Origin: Bugula neritina
Lineage: Eukaryota > Bryozoa > Gymnolaemata > Cheilostomatida > Bugulidae
NCBI GenBank assembly: GCA_964035545.1
Contig: OZ037766.1
Location: forward strand, 13,257,222 to 13,321,221
Direction: 5' to 3'
Length of the DNA: 64,000 nt
The notes under the pieces are model-generated. The model was not told the DNA's origin and did no database searches. It saw only the letters and a program-made list of their open reading frames with translations. The position numbers and the translations under genes are program-made. This document shows positions 1 to 39,378 of the stretch, piece after piece (position 1 is the first letter of the stretch; every line of letters starts with the position of its first letter).

Positions 1-490
1 GCCTAATGCTAAAATATAAACTATAGTGGCTAAGATCTTAAGGGCTCAATAGGTTATAAACTTTGCATACCATACATGTAAGTGTTAAACAAAACAGAGC
101 AAGTCTGCTATTGTTCTAAAAGCCCCTTGCTAAAGCAACATTTTTATATATAATCAAAATGCTTGGAACATGCAGATTTTAACCAACATAGTGTTGTGCA
201 CACTGTATAAGTTTTACAAACTTCTAAAATTATCATTAAGATATTTTATTTCTCATTAATGTGATCTGTGTGAGGATGAATATTGTAAATAAATTGATTT
301 TAGAACAAGGCAAATATTTTAAATTGATAAATAAACTGAAAGACATTTTTTCAAAGATAGTAGATCTCAAATAGTACTAGTCATTCATTGTTATCATATT
401 TTCTGTATACATATAGAGAGTAAATAGTCACATGGTCATTTAGAAAAAAATACATCGCTATATATTTATTGTTTCCAATTTCAGTTCAAT
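1..490. other. 5' flank of TMEM260; no gene seen
   Basis: AT-rich sequence with no coding potential that I can support. It should hold the promoter and 5' UTR of the + strand gene that starts at 491. A TTTCAG acceptor-like string lies just before that ATG (about 479-484), so a non-coding 5' exon further upstream, possibly outside the window, is plausible. I see no convincing TATA box or CpG-rich stretch. Confidence 0.4.
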
Positions 491-3400
491 ATGGTGAAAA
501 AAGAGGCAAAGCATTCTAAATCTTCAGCTCTAAAACATTCCTTGAGGTGAAGCAATATAGATGATAAACAAATTTCAATTAATGGTCATATTTTCTAACA
601 AACTATGTTTTTTGCAATACTGCAATTTTATTTATAATACCTCTGCTTACTTTGTCAGTTATAACAATTGAGTGAATGCAACCTACAAATATTGTAAAAT
701 ACCAGTTTGGCTCAATTTAGAGAGAAGCCAATCGAAGAACCAGACATGGATGATCACTTGAGTGACTTCAAGTTGTATAAAGTAGCTGTATTAATGGGCT
801 GTGTTGTGTTTATGGTATACTTCTGCACAACGTACCCATCTATTCCTGGGGGTGATTCTGGTAAGTAAAGTGCCCCAGTAGTTTTTCATTTAATGTAATT
901 GTAGCATAAGTTAATTTTTAACTAAGCCTGGTTTATATGTAATTTGGCCACTTGTTTATTGGAAAACTTAGCTTCAATGTTTAAAACTAGGCAGTCGGTT
1001 TTGTGGCTGCAACTTACTCACTCATAGCATTGAAGTGAAGTCGCAAAAATCAAATTTAGATATAGTTTAATTCTAGACCAAGCGTGATAGGCCAAGGAAA
1101 ATTATTTTAGCTATAGTAGGTTTTTATCCAAATTCAAAAGACTATTTATAATTAATAGTGATAATGAATTAAGTTACAACTTTGAAAGTTGCTGCCTATT
1201 ATTGTTTTATAGTGTAATCTCCTTTCTTTTGATGTCCAAGCCAAAGTTTACAAGCTTCCTCTAAAATATTTAAATGTACTTTCATTAAACATGTGACCTT
1301 TAGTAAATAAGATAAAGGATTTTTACGGCTACTGTTTATCGTTTAATGTAAATATATTTAGTTTAAATATGCTGTGCTGTTTTTGATTTATTATTTTGAA
1401 ATTTTTCACGTTGCATATTATTAAGAAATACTCTGTAATTATATGTTGTGTTATGCATTTTTCAACACTTTTTAAATTGCTCTTTTAAATAAGCCAATAG
1501 AATCTGTTCAAAATTATTATATTTCTAAATTGATTATAATTATAGACGTTATAATTTTTTATAAATTTGATTCATAATAAGGCTTATTTGTTTCAAGCAA
1601 TTTAACAGCATAACTCAGAACAGTTTCATCAAATTATTATGATGTGTGTATAATTATTATTAGGAGAACTACTGTCTGCTGCGTGTGAGGGCGGAGTTGC
1701 CCACCCACCTGGATATCCATTGTGGACCATGCTATCTAGCCTGTTTATACTTATTTCACCAGCCTCACCTGCCTACAGTGTCAATATACTAACCTGCCTT
1801 TGCTCTTCCATTACGTCATCGGTGCTATTCCTCGTATTTTATAGGTAAGTCAGCAAGACAACAGCTCCCACACAAGACATTACTGTTCTATGTAAATTTT
1901 ACTCTTACCTTTTCAGGCATTTATTATCTAACTCAAGTGCATGCCCTAATTGTGCTATATGCCCTATATATTGTAGTCCATTTCCCACTTGGTTGGTCAC
2001 TTTACTGTAGGTTATGATTATGATTGTACAACCATAATCACATTTAGTAATTGCGTCACTCATCATATATAACATGCGTTTAATGTTTTTGTAGTCCATA
2101 ACTTTGGTTAGATTGATACTGTACTATTTTTCACATATTACATTTCAAAATATATTATGTTTAGCAATATGTGACGTACTTGGTACTTTTTTAGATTTTC
2201 TACAAGTTGGACGATAAGTATGATCTGCACCTTCTTGTTTTCATTCGCTCCTTTAATGTGGACTTGGTCAATCACTGGCGAAGTATTTGCTCTGAATAAT
2301 CTCCTCAACGCTGTAATAATTCTCGTTTTAGTTGAGTTTGAATTAGCAGAAAACAGAACTAGGAGGCATAAGGTAATTTCAGTTTAGCCACAAAATGTCA
2401 ATTTTTTAGATGATTCACTATCTGGCACTATATCGTTATAGTATTCATTTATTCCTTCCATCAACCACCGTTTTATAATATGATTGTTTAACAGAATATT
2501 TTATTAAAAATGTTAAAAGCGCTTATTGTCGATATTGAAGCAATGTGATAAATATTTTCTTTGTTGCAGGCGGTACAGTTGGGTGCGCTTATATCGGGAC
2601 TAGCATTGACTAATCAACACACCGTCGTGTTGTTCTTACCAGCCATCATGTGTCGTGTAGCTTACCGTATTCATCAACTCAATGTAAGCAGTTTACTCTA
2701 CCAAACTCTCTCTGACATATAATGATAACCCCATTCATAAATAACATTAGTTATGATTGTCATCAGCTCATGTCACTCAGTATTTGTAAGGAATGTTTTT
2801 TAATTTAATTTGTTTTTCTTGGTAGATTATATCAGAAATCAAATGTGATAGTGTAAAATAAAATATTGAACCATCTAAAGCCATTTTTACAATGCTGTGT
2901 CCAGATGTAGCTTGACTTCAAATTTCCTTTTACCACAAAATTTTGTAACTACCGAATCATTTTAGAAATGCTGCTCAATCACAGGATGTGATAACTTCCG
3001 ATTAAATATTAGCCATTGATGAACTCACATCAACAAACTTTTCTATATTAGCTGCTGGTGAACTAAAGGCTTCATCATAATGATGGAGAAATGAGTTGTT
3101 TTCAACTGTTCAGCAATTGAGTTGCTAGGCTTCCTTATTTCAACCTTTTTTATTAGCAGTTCAACAAGATAATTTTTAGCAACTCTCTAGTAACTATAAA
3201 AGTGACAAGCCACTACTTTTAGAGAATGAAGGAGCTCTTGCAGATGAATCATTATTATAATTTACATGAAGTGTTTGGCGTAGGAAGTATATATACTTTT
3301 ATGTTGTGTTATAGCTGGAAGCAGTTTGTTTGCAGCTTAAACAACTATTTTACAGGAGCTAAATGTCAAGGTAATAGTCTCAGTTTTGGCTTTAGCCTGC

Positions 3401-6400
3401 GTTGGCCTCTCCCCATACTCGTACCTGGTTATCTCCTCATATAGAAATACTGCCAGATGGAGCTGGGGTGATCAAACTACACTTTTTGGTTTCTTCAAAC
3501 ATCTTCGACGGGAAGAATATGGCACATTTAAACTTGGGGTAAATCTGTGTGTACTCATATATCAAATAAAAGTTTCCTGTCAACCTGATTATGTATATGC
3601 AAGTCACATGAAGCCATTTTGAAATATTTTTCGACACTGCATCTCCACGGCTACATTCACATTGACATGCAGCTACAATCAGCTGTGCTTTTTAGCTTTC
3701 AACATTCATTAATTAACCTGACAGTCTATTATCAACCCTCACTGTCTTGTACCAAAGTTTTTATTCATTAGTTATACTGATTTATGCTGGGAAAAATACA
3801 TCAGCATATTTGGCACTAAGTTTTGTTTCAAAGAATAATATGATTTTTCTGCATTGAATCATGTTGTGTATAATTATATTGAAGTGTCTACATTTAGTCA
3901 TCTTCAGAAGAATTATATTGTCATATATCATGTAGAGTCAAGATGGGCAAGGCCTGGGCTTTGTAAGTAATCTCATGGAATGTAAACGAAGTCTTATATA
4001 CCAACTCACTCTGCCTGGGTACAGCCTTGCTTGTATTGGAATCGTCCAGACTTTTATTGAAAGGTATTATTTTATTTTATTTTTTTGCCATGATGTGTCT
4101 TTTGAAAACGTTTAAGTTAAAATGTGATAAATCTGCGCTTACATCTTTTGCTCATATAGAGCCTAAATGTTTTGGCTTCTATAGCTGTAATATTTTTTAA
4201 AGATCAACAGTGTTATATAAATGCATACGGCTCACTGCTAATTTTTAGGTAACTTTAAAGATGTGCTGTATGTGGTATATATTAGAATTAAATAAGCTGA
4301 GATTATGGGTTACTAAGACTCACACAGTACAATATTATTGGCATTTTTCTGCTCTTTTGTGTATTCATTTGAAATAATACATCAGTATTTGTTAGATCTG
4401 TTGAGCATACATTTAGAATTATATAAATGTTTGATTAAATACTATGTCATTTGTTTGAGTTTAACCATTTATTTAGTTATTCCTCGTCCATTTAGCTCTT
4501 TCCAAGAGCAGACTCTATTACATGCAATGAGATCTATAATTTTTTGGTTTTAGTAACAAAAGCTTACGCAGAGCCGCTCAAACAACCTTTGCCATGATGA
4601 TATGCTACATATCATTCTTCTGCTGGAGGGCCAACCTTGACATTAGTAAACCACTTATGCGTGAGGTTGTGGAACGATTCTGGTTGCAGCCGAACATTGT
4701 GTGGGTGATTCTCGTGGCCCTAGGGGCTAAGCTATTATACATCCAGTAAGTTGCTGCTACTGCTCACATATAGTGTGTATGTAATAGGTGTATTGCGTTC
4801 CCATTTATATTTACCCTTTGACGACATGTTGTAGAGATGCTGACAATGCACACAGCACTCACTACAAACGTGTGGTACATGTATTGTCAGCATGACTATA
4901 TGACGTAATATAGTGTGTAACGTTTGAAATTATATTGTTAATGCTTACCATTTAGTATGTCAGATTCACTAATTGCCCATACGTGGATATCAGTTCAACA
5001 GCGGCCAGTTTGGTTGAGGAGTTATCTTCACTTTGAACATTTTAGGAACGTTATTGCAATATTCTGTAGTTGTCTTCTCTTATGTGATTTATATGTAGGG
5101 ATGTGCAGTTACATTTAGTTGCTGCCTATTAATTATCATGTCACACATACATCTTCAACCATAACTGTAATTTTATTATTATATAGCTAGTCTATAACAC
5201 CTACAATCTCTTCAGCATGTAGAGCTTCAAATACATTGTTATTGTAAATAATATTAATATTTGCATCAGGTTTTTTATTTTCTTTCCAGACTTAATTTAA
5301 GATCATTCACACCTATGGTGACGAAGATTTCAGCAGTTCTATTAGTCCTAGTATTATGTTTGGTAAGTTTATATAGGCTAGCGACTAATGTTGTTATTCT
5401 ATATATTCAACAAAATTGCATCTGAACCTAAAAAAGCTATACTGAAAAATATAAAAAAAATGAAAGTTTCTTATACATGAATGTGTAGTGAGCGTAACAG
5501 GGTTTTTCAATTTAATCTAATTGTTTTACTGAATTGGGCCAAAATAACAATACTCACTGTGATAGGGTGAAGTTTATGTATTTTTTCACAGTTACAATGC
5601 TTATTGGTATTTCGTTCATAACTAGTGGTATTAGAATGCGTTGGAGGGTTGTGAGAAACCCTTTTTAGTTATACATTTATATGTAAATCTCTCAGAATAT
5701 ATGTTAAGGAGTGTAATAATATTTTTATTTTTAGCTGCAGTCTTTTTACATGTTTTCATCTTGTTAATATTCAATGTTTGCATGTGTCTACTCACAGCCA
5801 GCTAATGTTTATGACAGTCTACAAAGCATGTACTTATAAAATATAAATTTATGCTATTGCATGCATTGAAGACAAGTCAAATTATATATTCTGAACTGCA
5901 TTACATAATTTCAGTGTCTTCTGCATTTACATAAAAAGTAATTTAGTTGAGCAACAGTTTTGCTGAAACATCAATTTTTGCCTGAAATGTTCTACAAAAT
6001 ATTATAATTTAGCTTCAAAATCGCAAAATATTATTACACATTCAACTTGAAATTATAATAATAATGTATTAATCTGCATGTTCCATGGTCTTGTAATATG
6101 TAGTTCTTTTGCTGTACACCTCACCAATTCAGATTTAGATCAAAATATATTGTTTTACCACTGCGTTTCCATGACTTCGAACTATGCGAATGAATGTCCG
6201 GATTAATTGTGGTTTGCATTAACTTATAGTTGCGGTTTTATTCGATGTAACTATTTCCATTAGCCAAATGAAAAAATCCATTGCATAATTTGATAATGGA
6301 AACGTAGTGTATATGGCTTCAGAAGAGTTTGACTAGATTTTTGATACATAAATAAATATGATTCACTATTGTACAAGGCCAACTGTTGGTTGTGTAGTTG

Positions 6401-9400
6401 TCTAGTTAAGTTACTTTATTGCTAGTCATCCAGTTATCTCAAGGCTAGTAAACTTGTCGTCTAGCCTAAGTAGGCATAAAAAGCCTGTTTAATGGAGTAT
6501 TTGTATGTAGAGTCGGGGCTGGAACCTGTGTAACCACTCCAATGATGTCACAGTCAAAGATTTCGCTGACACAATTATAACATCACTTCCCAACAATTCT
6601 CTGGTCTTGACTAAAGGTGATCTGCCATCTGGTTCCCTGAGGTTTGTGTTTTGACCATATTCTAGGTTAACTGAAATTGATATAGCAAAATGTTGAGCTC
6701 GGGTTGACTTATAGGTTATCATGGTTGACTTTCTTTTTTATTTTCATTTAAATGGTTTTATTTTTTGTTGCTAGGTTATTCGGTTTTAATTGTTTGTATC
6801 AATGTTATACAATAGCATATTTTAACTCATCTTAATTATATTATAGCCACCATTTGTAGTCACTATTTGTTGACACTATTACAGTAATAATTTTATACAG
6901 GAACAGTGTGCTTCGCTGAGTATATTATAATGGTCATTATTATGTAGGTATTTGCAGTTTTGTGAAGGGCGCCGTGCAGATATCACTCTAATAGAGCAAG
7001 AGTTGATGACGTATGAGTGGTACATACCTAAAATGAGGCACCTGCTACCATCTGTCAAATTCCCCGGTGACAGGTGGTACAATGTTGTTGGAAAGACTAC
7101 TGCTGGTATTCAAACATTCAACATGCTGCTCTTTCTTAATTCCAATATTGATAAGCGGTTAGTATGCATGTTCTGAAGAGAATCATCAATGCATACCAAA
7201 TTTATGTAAAATTCTTGTAAAAATATGGTGTGCTCTATACTTAAAAAATCTCTTTTAGCAGGTTCTCAACATTTTATTATATATGCAATAATAGATTACA
7301 AATGCTAGTTGCTATTTTTTGTATTTTTACGACCACGATATTATTTTCAAATATGTTTAATCAGACATTTTATTTAAAGCTCATAAATATAAAGAAAAAC
7401 ATGACCATACTTTTCCAGGCCAGTATTTGTGTGCATTGGTATGCAAGAGCAAGAGAATTCATGGCAGTCGAAATACAAACTCCTTCCTTATGGAGCCTGT
7501 CATCAAGTGGTCTCTGAGCATAGCCAGTGGGTTGAAAGCTGGCATCCATATAAAGATACGTGGACCACAAGCTATCACAGGTCTCTATTTATCAAATGTT
7601 AACATAATTATATTGTTTTTATTTTATGTGCAGTATATAGGAGAAAGCTAATTTGTAATTTTAGACATCTTGTTTCTGTAATGGAATCGCTAATATTAAT
7701 GTTTTCTGTCACTTGCCACTTTTTTATTATTAAAAAACTGAAGATTTGTTAAATTCAACCAACATCATATTCTTACACTGAAGAAATATGCAAGCGTACA
7801 TAATGTGTTTAAATAACACTTTTACCCTCCTATGAAATGGACTTTATTGTCTGCTGCACGCATCATCATGCAAGGTTGAGATAATTTTTTGATTTCTAAT
7901 ATAAAAAGATGCTAGCTAAGTGAAATCCTTGGATGTATCAAATAATGTTCACTATTTTTAGATTTCCTAAAGGATCATGGGAAGATGTGGCTAATGAAGA
8001 AATGTGGAATGCAAAGTGAGTTTCAGTACAATTTCTGTCATACTGTTTACTCTCACTGCTGCTAGTACAATGTTTCTACTCTATAAGTGATCAACTATTT
8101 CCCTGTACTAATATACATATGGAAAAGCTTGAAGCTTTATTGAAAGGAATAAGCTTTTACTGGAGGGTCCTTTTTTAGTTATGAAGCTCACCAAAGCCCA
8201 TCATGTAGTGTCCTATACTTGCACTGAATACTAGTGTTTCTCTAGTGTAATCACAACTATCGTAGCTAGCAATGCTGATGTTAACAGTGTTGCTAAAGTT
8301 CTTGTGCCACTTGGCAGTTTTGATCATAAGAAAGTTTAAGGCTTACTTCTTGTAGCGTAGATAATACATTGTTCTTTATTAAAATATATTCCACAATATA
8401 GGGAGGCAAATTTACTCAAGAAATATGATTAAGTTATTACTCAACCTGAGGTTCATGAAGTTCCTTTGCTTTTTATCACATGCAGTTTATATTTTTGATG
8501 TACATACCAAGTAACTCTTAACAGTTATAGCAATGTGAATTTTTCACTACACTCACATCTGTTACTACATATACATATATACTATTATTTCTGTTCTGTT
8601 CTGTTCTTATATGTATATTATTATCGTATATTATTATCATCCCTAGTGATAAGTAAAGCTTACTCACTCGCTTTGCTCATAACAAGTAACCAGTTGAATA
8701 AATGGCTGTATTGTAATTAAGGTAGCATGCATCATAGCTAGAAATCTAGTGCATTCAACATATTTAAGTTCATACTTTTCTAGAATATCTAAAGCCATGT
8801 TCCTGTATCAACTTGCTTCAGAATCTCAAAATCCTGAGCATCAAGCTAACATGTACAAAGAATCGTATGTGGTAAGTAGTTTATGTTACTGTAAGTGTTA
8901 CTTCAACTGTGATAACTGACTCAGTTAATCTTCTACTTAATGTACGCCCAACAGAAGCTCACTTGTTTGTTGTATTAATGACCAATTTTCAAATATGTGG
9001 TAATATGTATAATAATAAATTACTATCAAGTGTAATGCTATTAAATGGAATTATAACTCCTGACATCAAGTGCTATTATATCATTATATTGGTATTCATC
9101 GGGATAATATGTAATGTTTTATTTATAACTTAGTGTCACCATGTGTCTATAATAACTCATGCAAGTTTATAGTCACTATTTCTTTGAGAAACCCTTGGTG
9201 GAAAGGAGCTTTTTAAGCGGGCTAAAGACTTATTCAGATGGGGTACAGGATCAATTATTTGATGCTCTTCCTAACATCACCTATGACCTTTGTCAGGGTT
9301 CAAACCCATGACTTCGTGCTTACTAGGCAAACGCTGTAACCCCTAGACCACGGCTGCTCCCTCACCATGTGTCTGTATATGAGCCTAATAAAGAGCTGTT

Positions 9401-9640
9401 ATGGTGTTGCAGGCATACTCACACGTTATGAACACCCATCAAGAGGTACCTGCATACTTTCACAAGAACTATGCTCTTGTCTGTGAGAAGCTAGCCAGGA
9501 CGAGTAAAGGTGAAAAGGTCAAGGCTCTTCTAGCGGATACTGTTAAACACTTTGAGCTGTATATCCCGTTGGGGGGAGATGATCCCCAGATAGAGGCTAT
9601 ACAAGATGCTGTGGAGTCCATCAGAGCTCAGTTAGCATAG
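491..9640 (+). CDS. TMEM260: TMEM260, protein O-mannosyltransferase (complete, 15 exons)
   Basis: Exons: 491-546, 721-860, 1664-1844, 2195-2372, 2570-2683, 3356-3538, 3936-4063, 4554-4745, 5290-5362, 6511-6641, 6948-7157, 7419-7580, 7962-8015, 8784-8871, 9413-9640. They total 2118 nt (705 aa), and all introns are GT-AG with matching phases; human TMEM260 is about 707 aa. The N-terminal half is a multipass GT-C type membrane domain. Exons 2-3 encode PGGDSGELLSAA followed by AHPPGYPLW, the family signature with the luminal acidic residues. Exon 6 carries [10 protein letters not shown] and REEYGTF. The C-terminal half is a soluble, TPR-like luminal region with [10 protein letters not shown] (exon 10), [13 protein letters not shown] and FPGDRW (exon 11), NEEMW (exon 13) and [12 protein letters not shown] (exon 15). 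The family acts in the ER, mannosylating IPT domains of plexins and MET-type receptors. The start at 491 is preferred because its exon splices in phase; Met at 746 is an alternative. Confidence 0.95.
9149..9361 (-). mobile_element. tRNA-derived SINE, copy 1 (in last TMEM260 intron)
   Basis: Read on the minus strand it starts GGGAGCAGCCGTGGTCTAGG, followed by a tRNA-like box B (GGGTTTGAACCC), then a body shared with the copies near 20.9, 33.7, 44.5 and 56.6 kb. A 13-bp target-site duplication, TCACCATGTGTCT, flanks it (9136-9148 and 9362-9374), which fixes both ends. The A-box-like GTGGTCTAGGGGTTA and box B mark a Pol III-type promoter head. It lies just upstream of the final TMEM260 exon. Confidence 0.85.
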
Positions 9641-12235
9641 TTAGTTCCATTATCTATTGGTCTTTGCTGGCAGTTGTAGGCTCTGATTCTTTATTACTTT
9701 CTCAGTGACTTGCTTCAAGATGTGTTTCTATAAAGTTGACAATATTTTAGTTTAATTTTTTAGTTCTGATGTTCCAACTTTTAGAAGAGCAGTAATATTT
9801 GATAGTTTTTATTTATTTCCGAAATCTTAAAGTTTCACACATCTTCCGACTTTCTTATGGCTATGGCTATATTTTGTCAGTGGCAGTAGTTTGTCACCCC
9901 ACACTGCTCAAACTTTAGTCATTATACTTGAAATCTCAACTTTAAACTTCATTTTTGTTTTATGTAAAGCAAGTAGTTCTCCTATACAAGCGGGTGAACT
10001 TTTTTACAGTTGTTCAGCATTTTAGCAATCTCAGTATATTAAAAACTTGTGTTCATGTTGGTAAACAATATTTTTGTAAATAATTATGCTTAACTATAAC
10101 ATCTTTAAAGCTGATATTTTTCCAGCTTTTAAAATAATATATTTTAATTTTTAAAACGATCATTCTCAATATGATGATGACTTTTAGATATCTAAGTTGA
10201 CATATACTTGGCTAGCTCTCAATATGGTTAAGAATAGAAATACCTAATTTGTAGAAAGTGTTAGCTTTATGTCATTAGATTTATTTCATAATTTGTTGAT
10301 ATTTGTTTTTTGCAATAATTTTGTTTTCCTCTTAATTATTATTTAAATGTGTACTTTGGTTCCATGCTAGATGTTTATACTCAACTCAGATTGCCTGTGG
10401 TCAATTCATATTTATTAGAGAAGCATGTAGTTGCAGCAACTTGCCAAACAAACTGAACCAGGATTTTATTAGAAAATCATCTATGCAAATGTAAACAGTG
10501 AATATTATATTATTCAACTTTAAACTATTGGTTAATAAAAATTTAAATATTTGAAATATTCAAAGAAATTATTTAAAATTCAAAAATTAAGCAGCAAGAA
10601 TTATGTTTTTCTATGGCTTCAAATGTTTTATAACTCACAATAGGAATCTAATTTGGTGCTAGTTATTATTATTTCGAAGTACTTTTTTATTTACAATTGT
10701 TAATATAAATAATTATGAACCACTTAAAACATTGTGTCAGAATTCTAACATTAATTTTTATTTACTCTATCAAGTTAAATTGATAAACTCCTAAAATATA
10801 ATATATCCTGAACAACTTTTTTCAGCTTCGTTTAACACCCCAGTGAACTCGACTTACCTAGCTGAAGCTACAACATTTATGACACTTGTCACTGTATCTT
10901 ACCATAAAGATGTTGACTAATATTTGTTATTGAATCTTTGGAATATTTTTAAAAAAATTTTCCATCCCTCAAGTAAGTTGGAATTTCAATGCAATAATCA
11001 TGCAATTATTAGAGAAGAGTTAACCAGGATTATACTTGACATTGGATCTAAACTTCATTGTGATTGAGACAGATAATCAAACCAATGAAATATATATTTT
11101 ATATACATAGAAATATGACTAGACTTTTATAATTTTGGACTTTGAAACAAAAGAAATTTGCCAATTTTGAAGTATTGCATGTTAGTGCATAGGTATAGTT
11201 TTTACCAAAGAGCTCTCAAATATCAAATTTTTGCATAATAAAAGCAAAAGCTAGGCTTTGCCTGCAACCCTTACAACTGCTATAAAACCTGAAGCTGCAG
11301 ATAATGTGTGTAAGGTGTGGGGCTGCTAAACTATACTTATCAGAAATATTCAAAGTAGTTTGAGCTGTTTATTAATTATTCCATCAGCTGGTAGAAGCTA
11401 AAAGGCAACTACATTAAGTATGTCTATGAGTGGCAGGTCGTGCAGTTGATTGTGAATTACATCACGGTGTTGCAGTGATTAAACTAAAACAATATCAACA
11501 AAATTCAAGGCTGCAGCCTGTGCTTATGGCTTTATTATTATTTGTTTTTTGAAGCAACAAAGCATACAACTAAGTATGTTGATATTTATTTTGATTTACA
11601 ATAGAATTAATTTGAAAACTTAAAACCCTTTATACATCACATACAATGTGGTTGCGACAATAGATGTGCTTTGTTCAGTATGGATAGAAATAATGAGCAG
11701 CTTTACTGCAGTTTTATTCTTTAAATGATTTTTAAAGTTAGTTATAAGCCTACCATGCAACGAAAAAATACACTAGAACTGATTTGTTTGATATATTGGA
11801 GAATAATAGTTAAAAATCATTGTCCAGCCATAATATGGTGGTGCCTCCTTCATGCAATCTCCTTCTATTATACAATCTACAAACAAACGATCTACTAAAT
11901 TAATTTCTAACTTTGAATTAATATTCAGCAGTATTATAAATAGCTGTAGAAAGGTGTCTGGTTACAAATTCAATGCACATACAAGCGGCTAAGCAAACAT
12001 AAAGCTGGTTCTAAGTGGGGTGGGTTATGTTAAAACACTCGTAGCTGCGTTGTGCGTCATATTATTCCCTTTTAGATTCTGCTTTGTACATTGCTGGACT
12101 TCAAAGAGTTATGGCATTAGGCTCATGTCAGCACTGATTGCTATTCATTTGCCGTCTTTCTAGGTTGCAAATTTTCAACCATATAGTCTATGTATTTACT
12201 GGCTATAGAAGCAGATTTTTAAACTGTAGTACAAC
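9641..12235. other. Intergenic: TMEM260 3' UTR and chitinase-gene 5' flank
   Basis: No exon can be supported on either strand. The first part should be TMEM260 3' UTR; an AATAAA lies at 10534-10539, about 0.9 kb past the stop, and others may be used. The rest is AT-rich, with no mobile element I can delimit. The stretch before 12236 should hold the promoter of the AA15-GH18 gene, but I see no clear core element. Confidence 0.4.
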
Positions 12236-38795
<26,560 letters not shown>

Positions 38796-39378
38796 GTATT
38801 TTGATAAATTGTTTGACATCATGTAGATGTGTAACAACCTGATATGACCAGTACTAGTAATACCTTTATAGTGACAACACGATTGTGTCAAGCTTTATGT
38901 CCAAATATTAATAATTTATTACCAATGACAAATGTTTTTACCAGTTTTCCAAAAATATTTTTGTAGGATTGCGCAAATTTTTTGTAATTTTCTATAGTGT
39001 TGTTGTGTTTTTATAACATTATATTTTCTCCAATCATAAAAAAAATTTCAGCAATTGCTTTAATATTTTATTTTATCAATCCTATGTTCATGACAATCAT
39101 GTTTTAATTATTGCTAAGAGTTTCAGTAATAAAAGTAATTGTTGGAAAAATAATGTAATGTAATCTATCAAAAGTTTTGTCAAAAGCAGTTTTCATTTAC
39201 TATATACATACTTACATATAACTCTCATATATTTGTATCTGTATTTATTGCTAAATTATTAGTATGTTGCATTAAATGAGCTTTATCTTTTTTTGATGTT
39301 AATAAATTGTGATGTATTTTTCCTGCTCAGTTCAATATTTTCTTCAACACTCCACCTTTCAGCAAGTCTTTTGTTTTC
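38796..39378. other. Convergent 3' ends of chitinase and SPRY genes
   Basis: 584 bp between two stop codons on opposite strands. An AATAAA at 39128-39133 on the + strand fits the chitinase transcript. A TTTATT at 39244-39249 is an AATAAA on the - strand for the SPRY gene. The two 3' UTRs may overlap. Confidence 0.5.

Noticed and set aside
8535-9133. Short hydrophobic open frames between TMEM260 exons 13 and 15
   Set aside because: Intronic AT-rich sequence; only 8784-8871 in this stretch fits the TMEM260 frame and splice phases.
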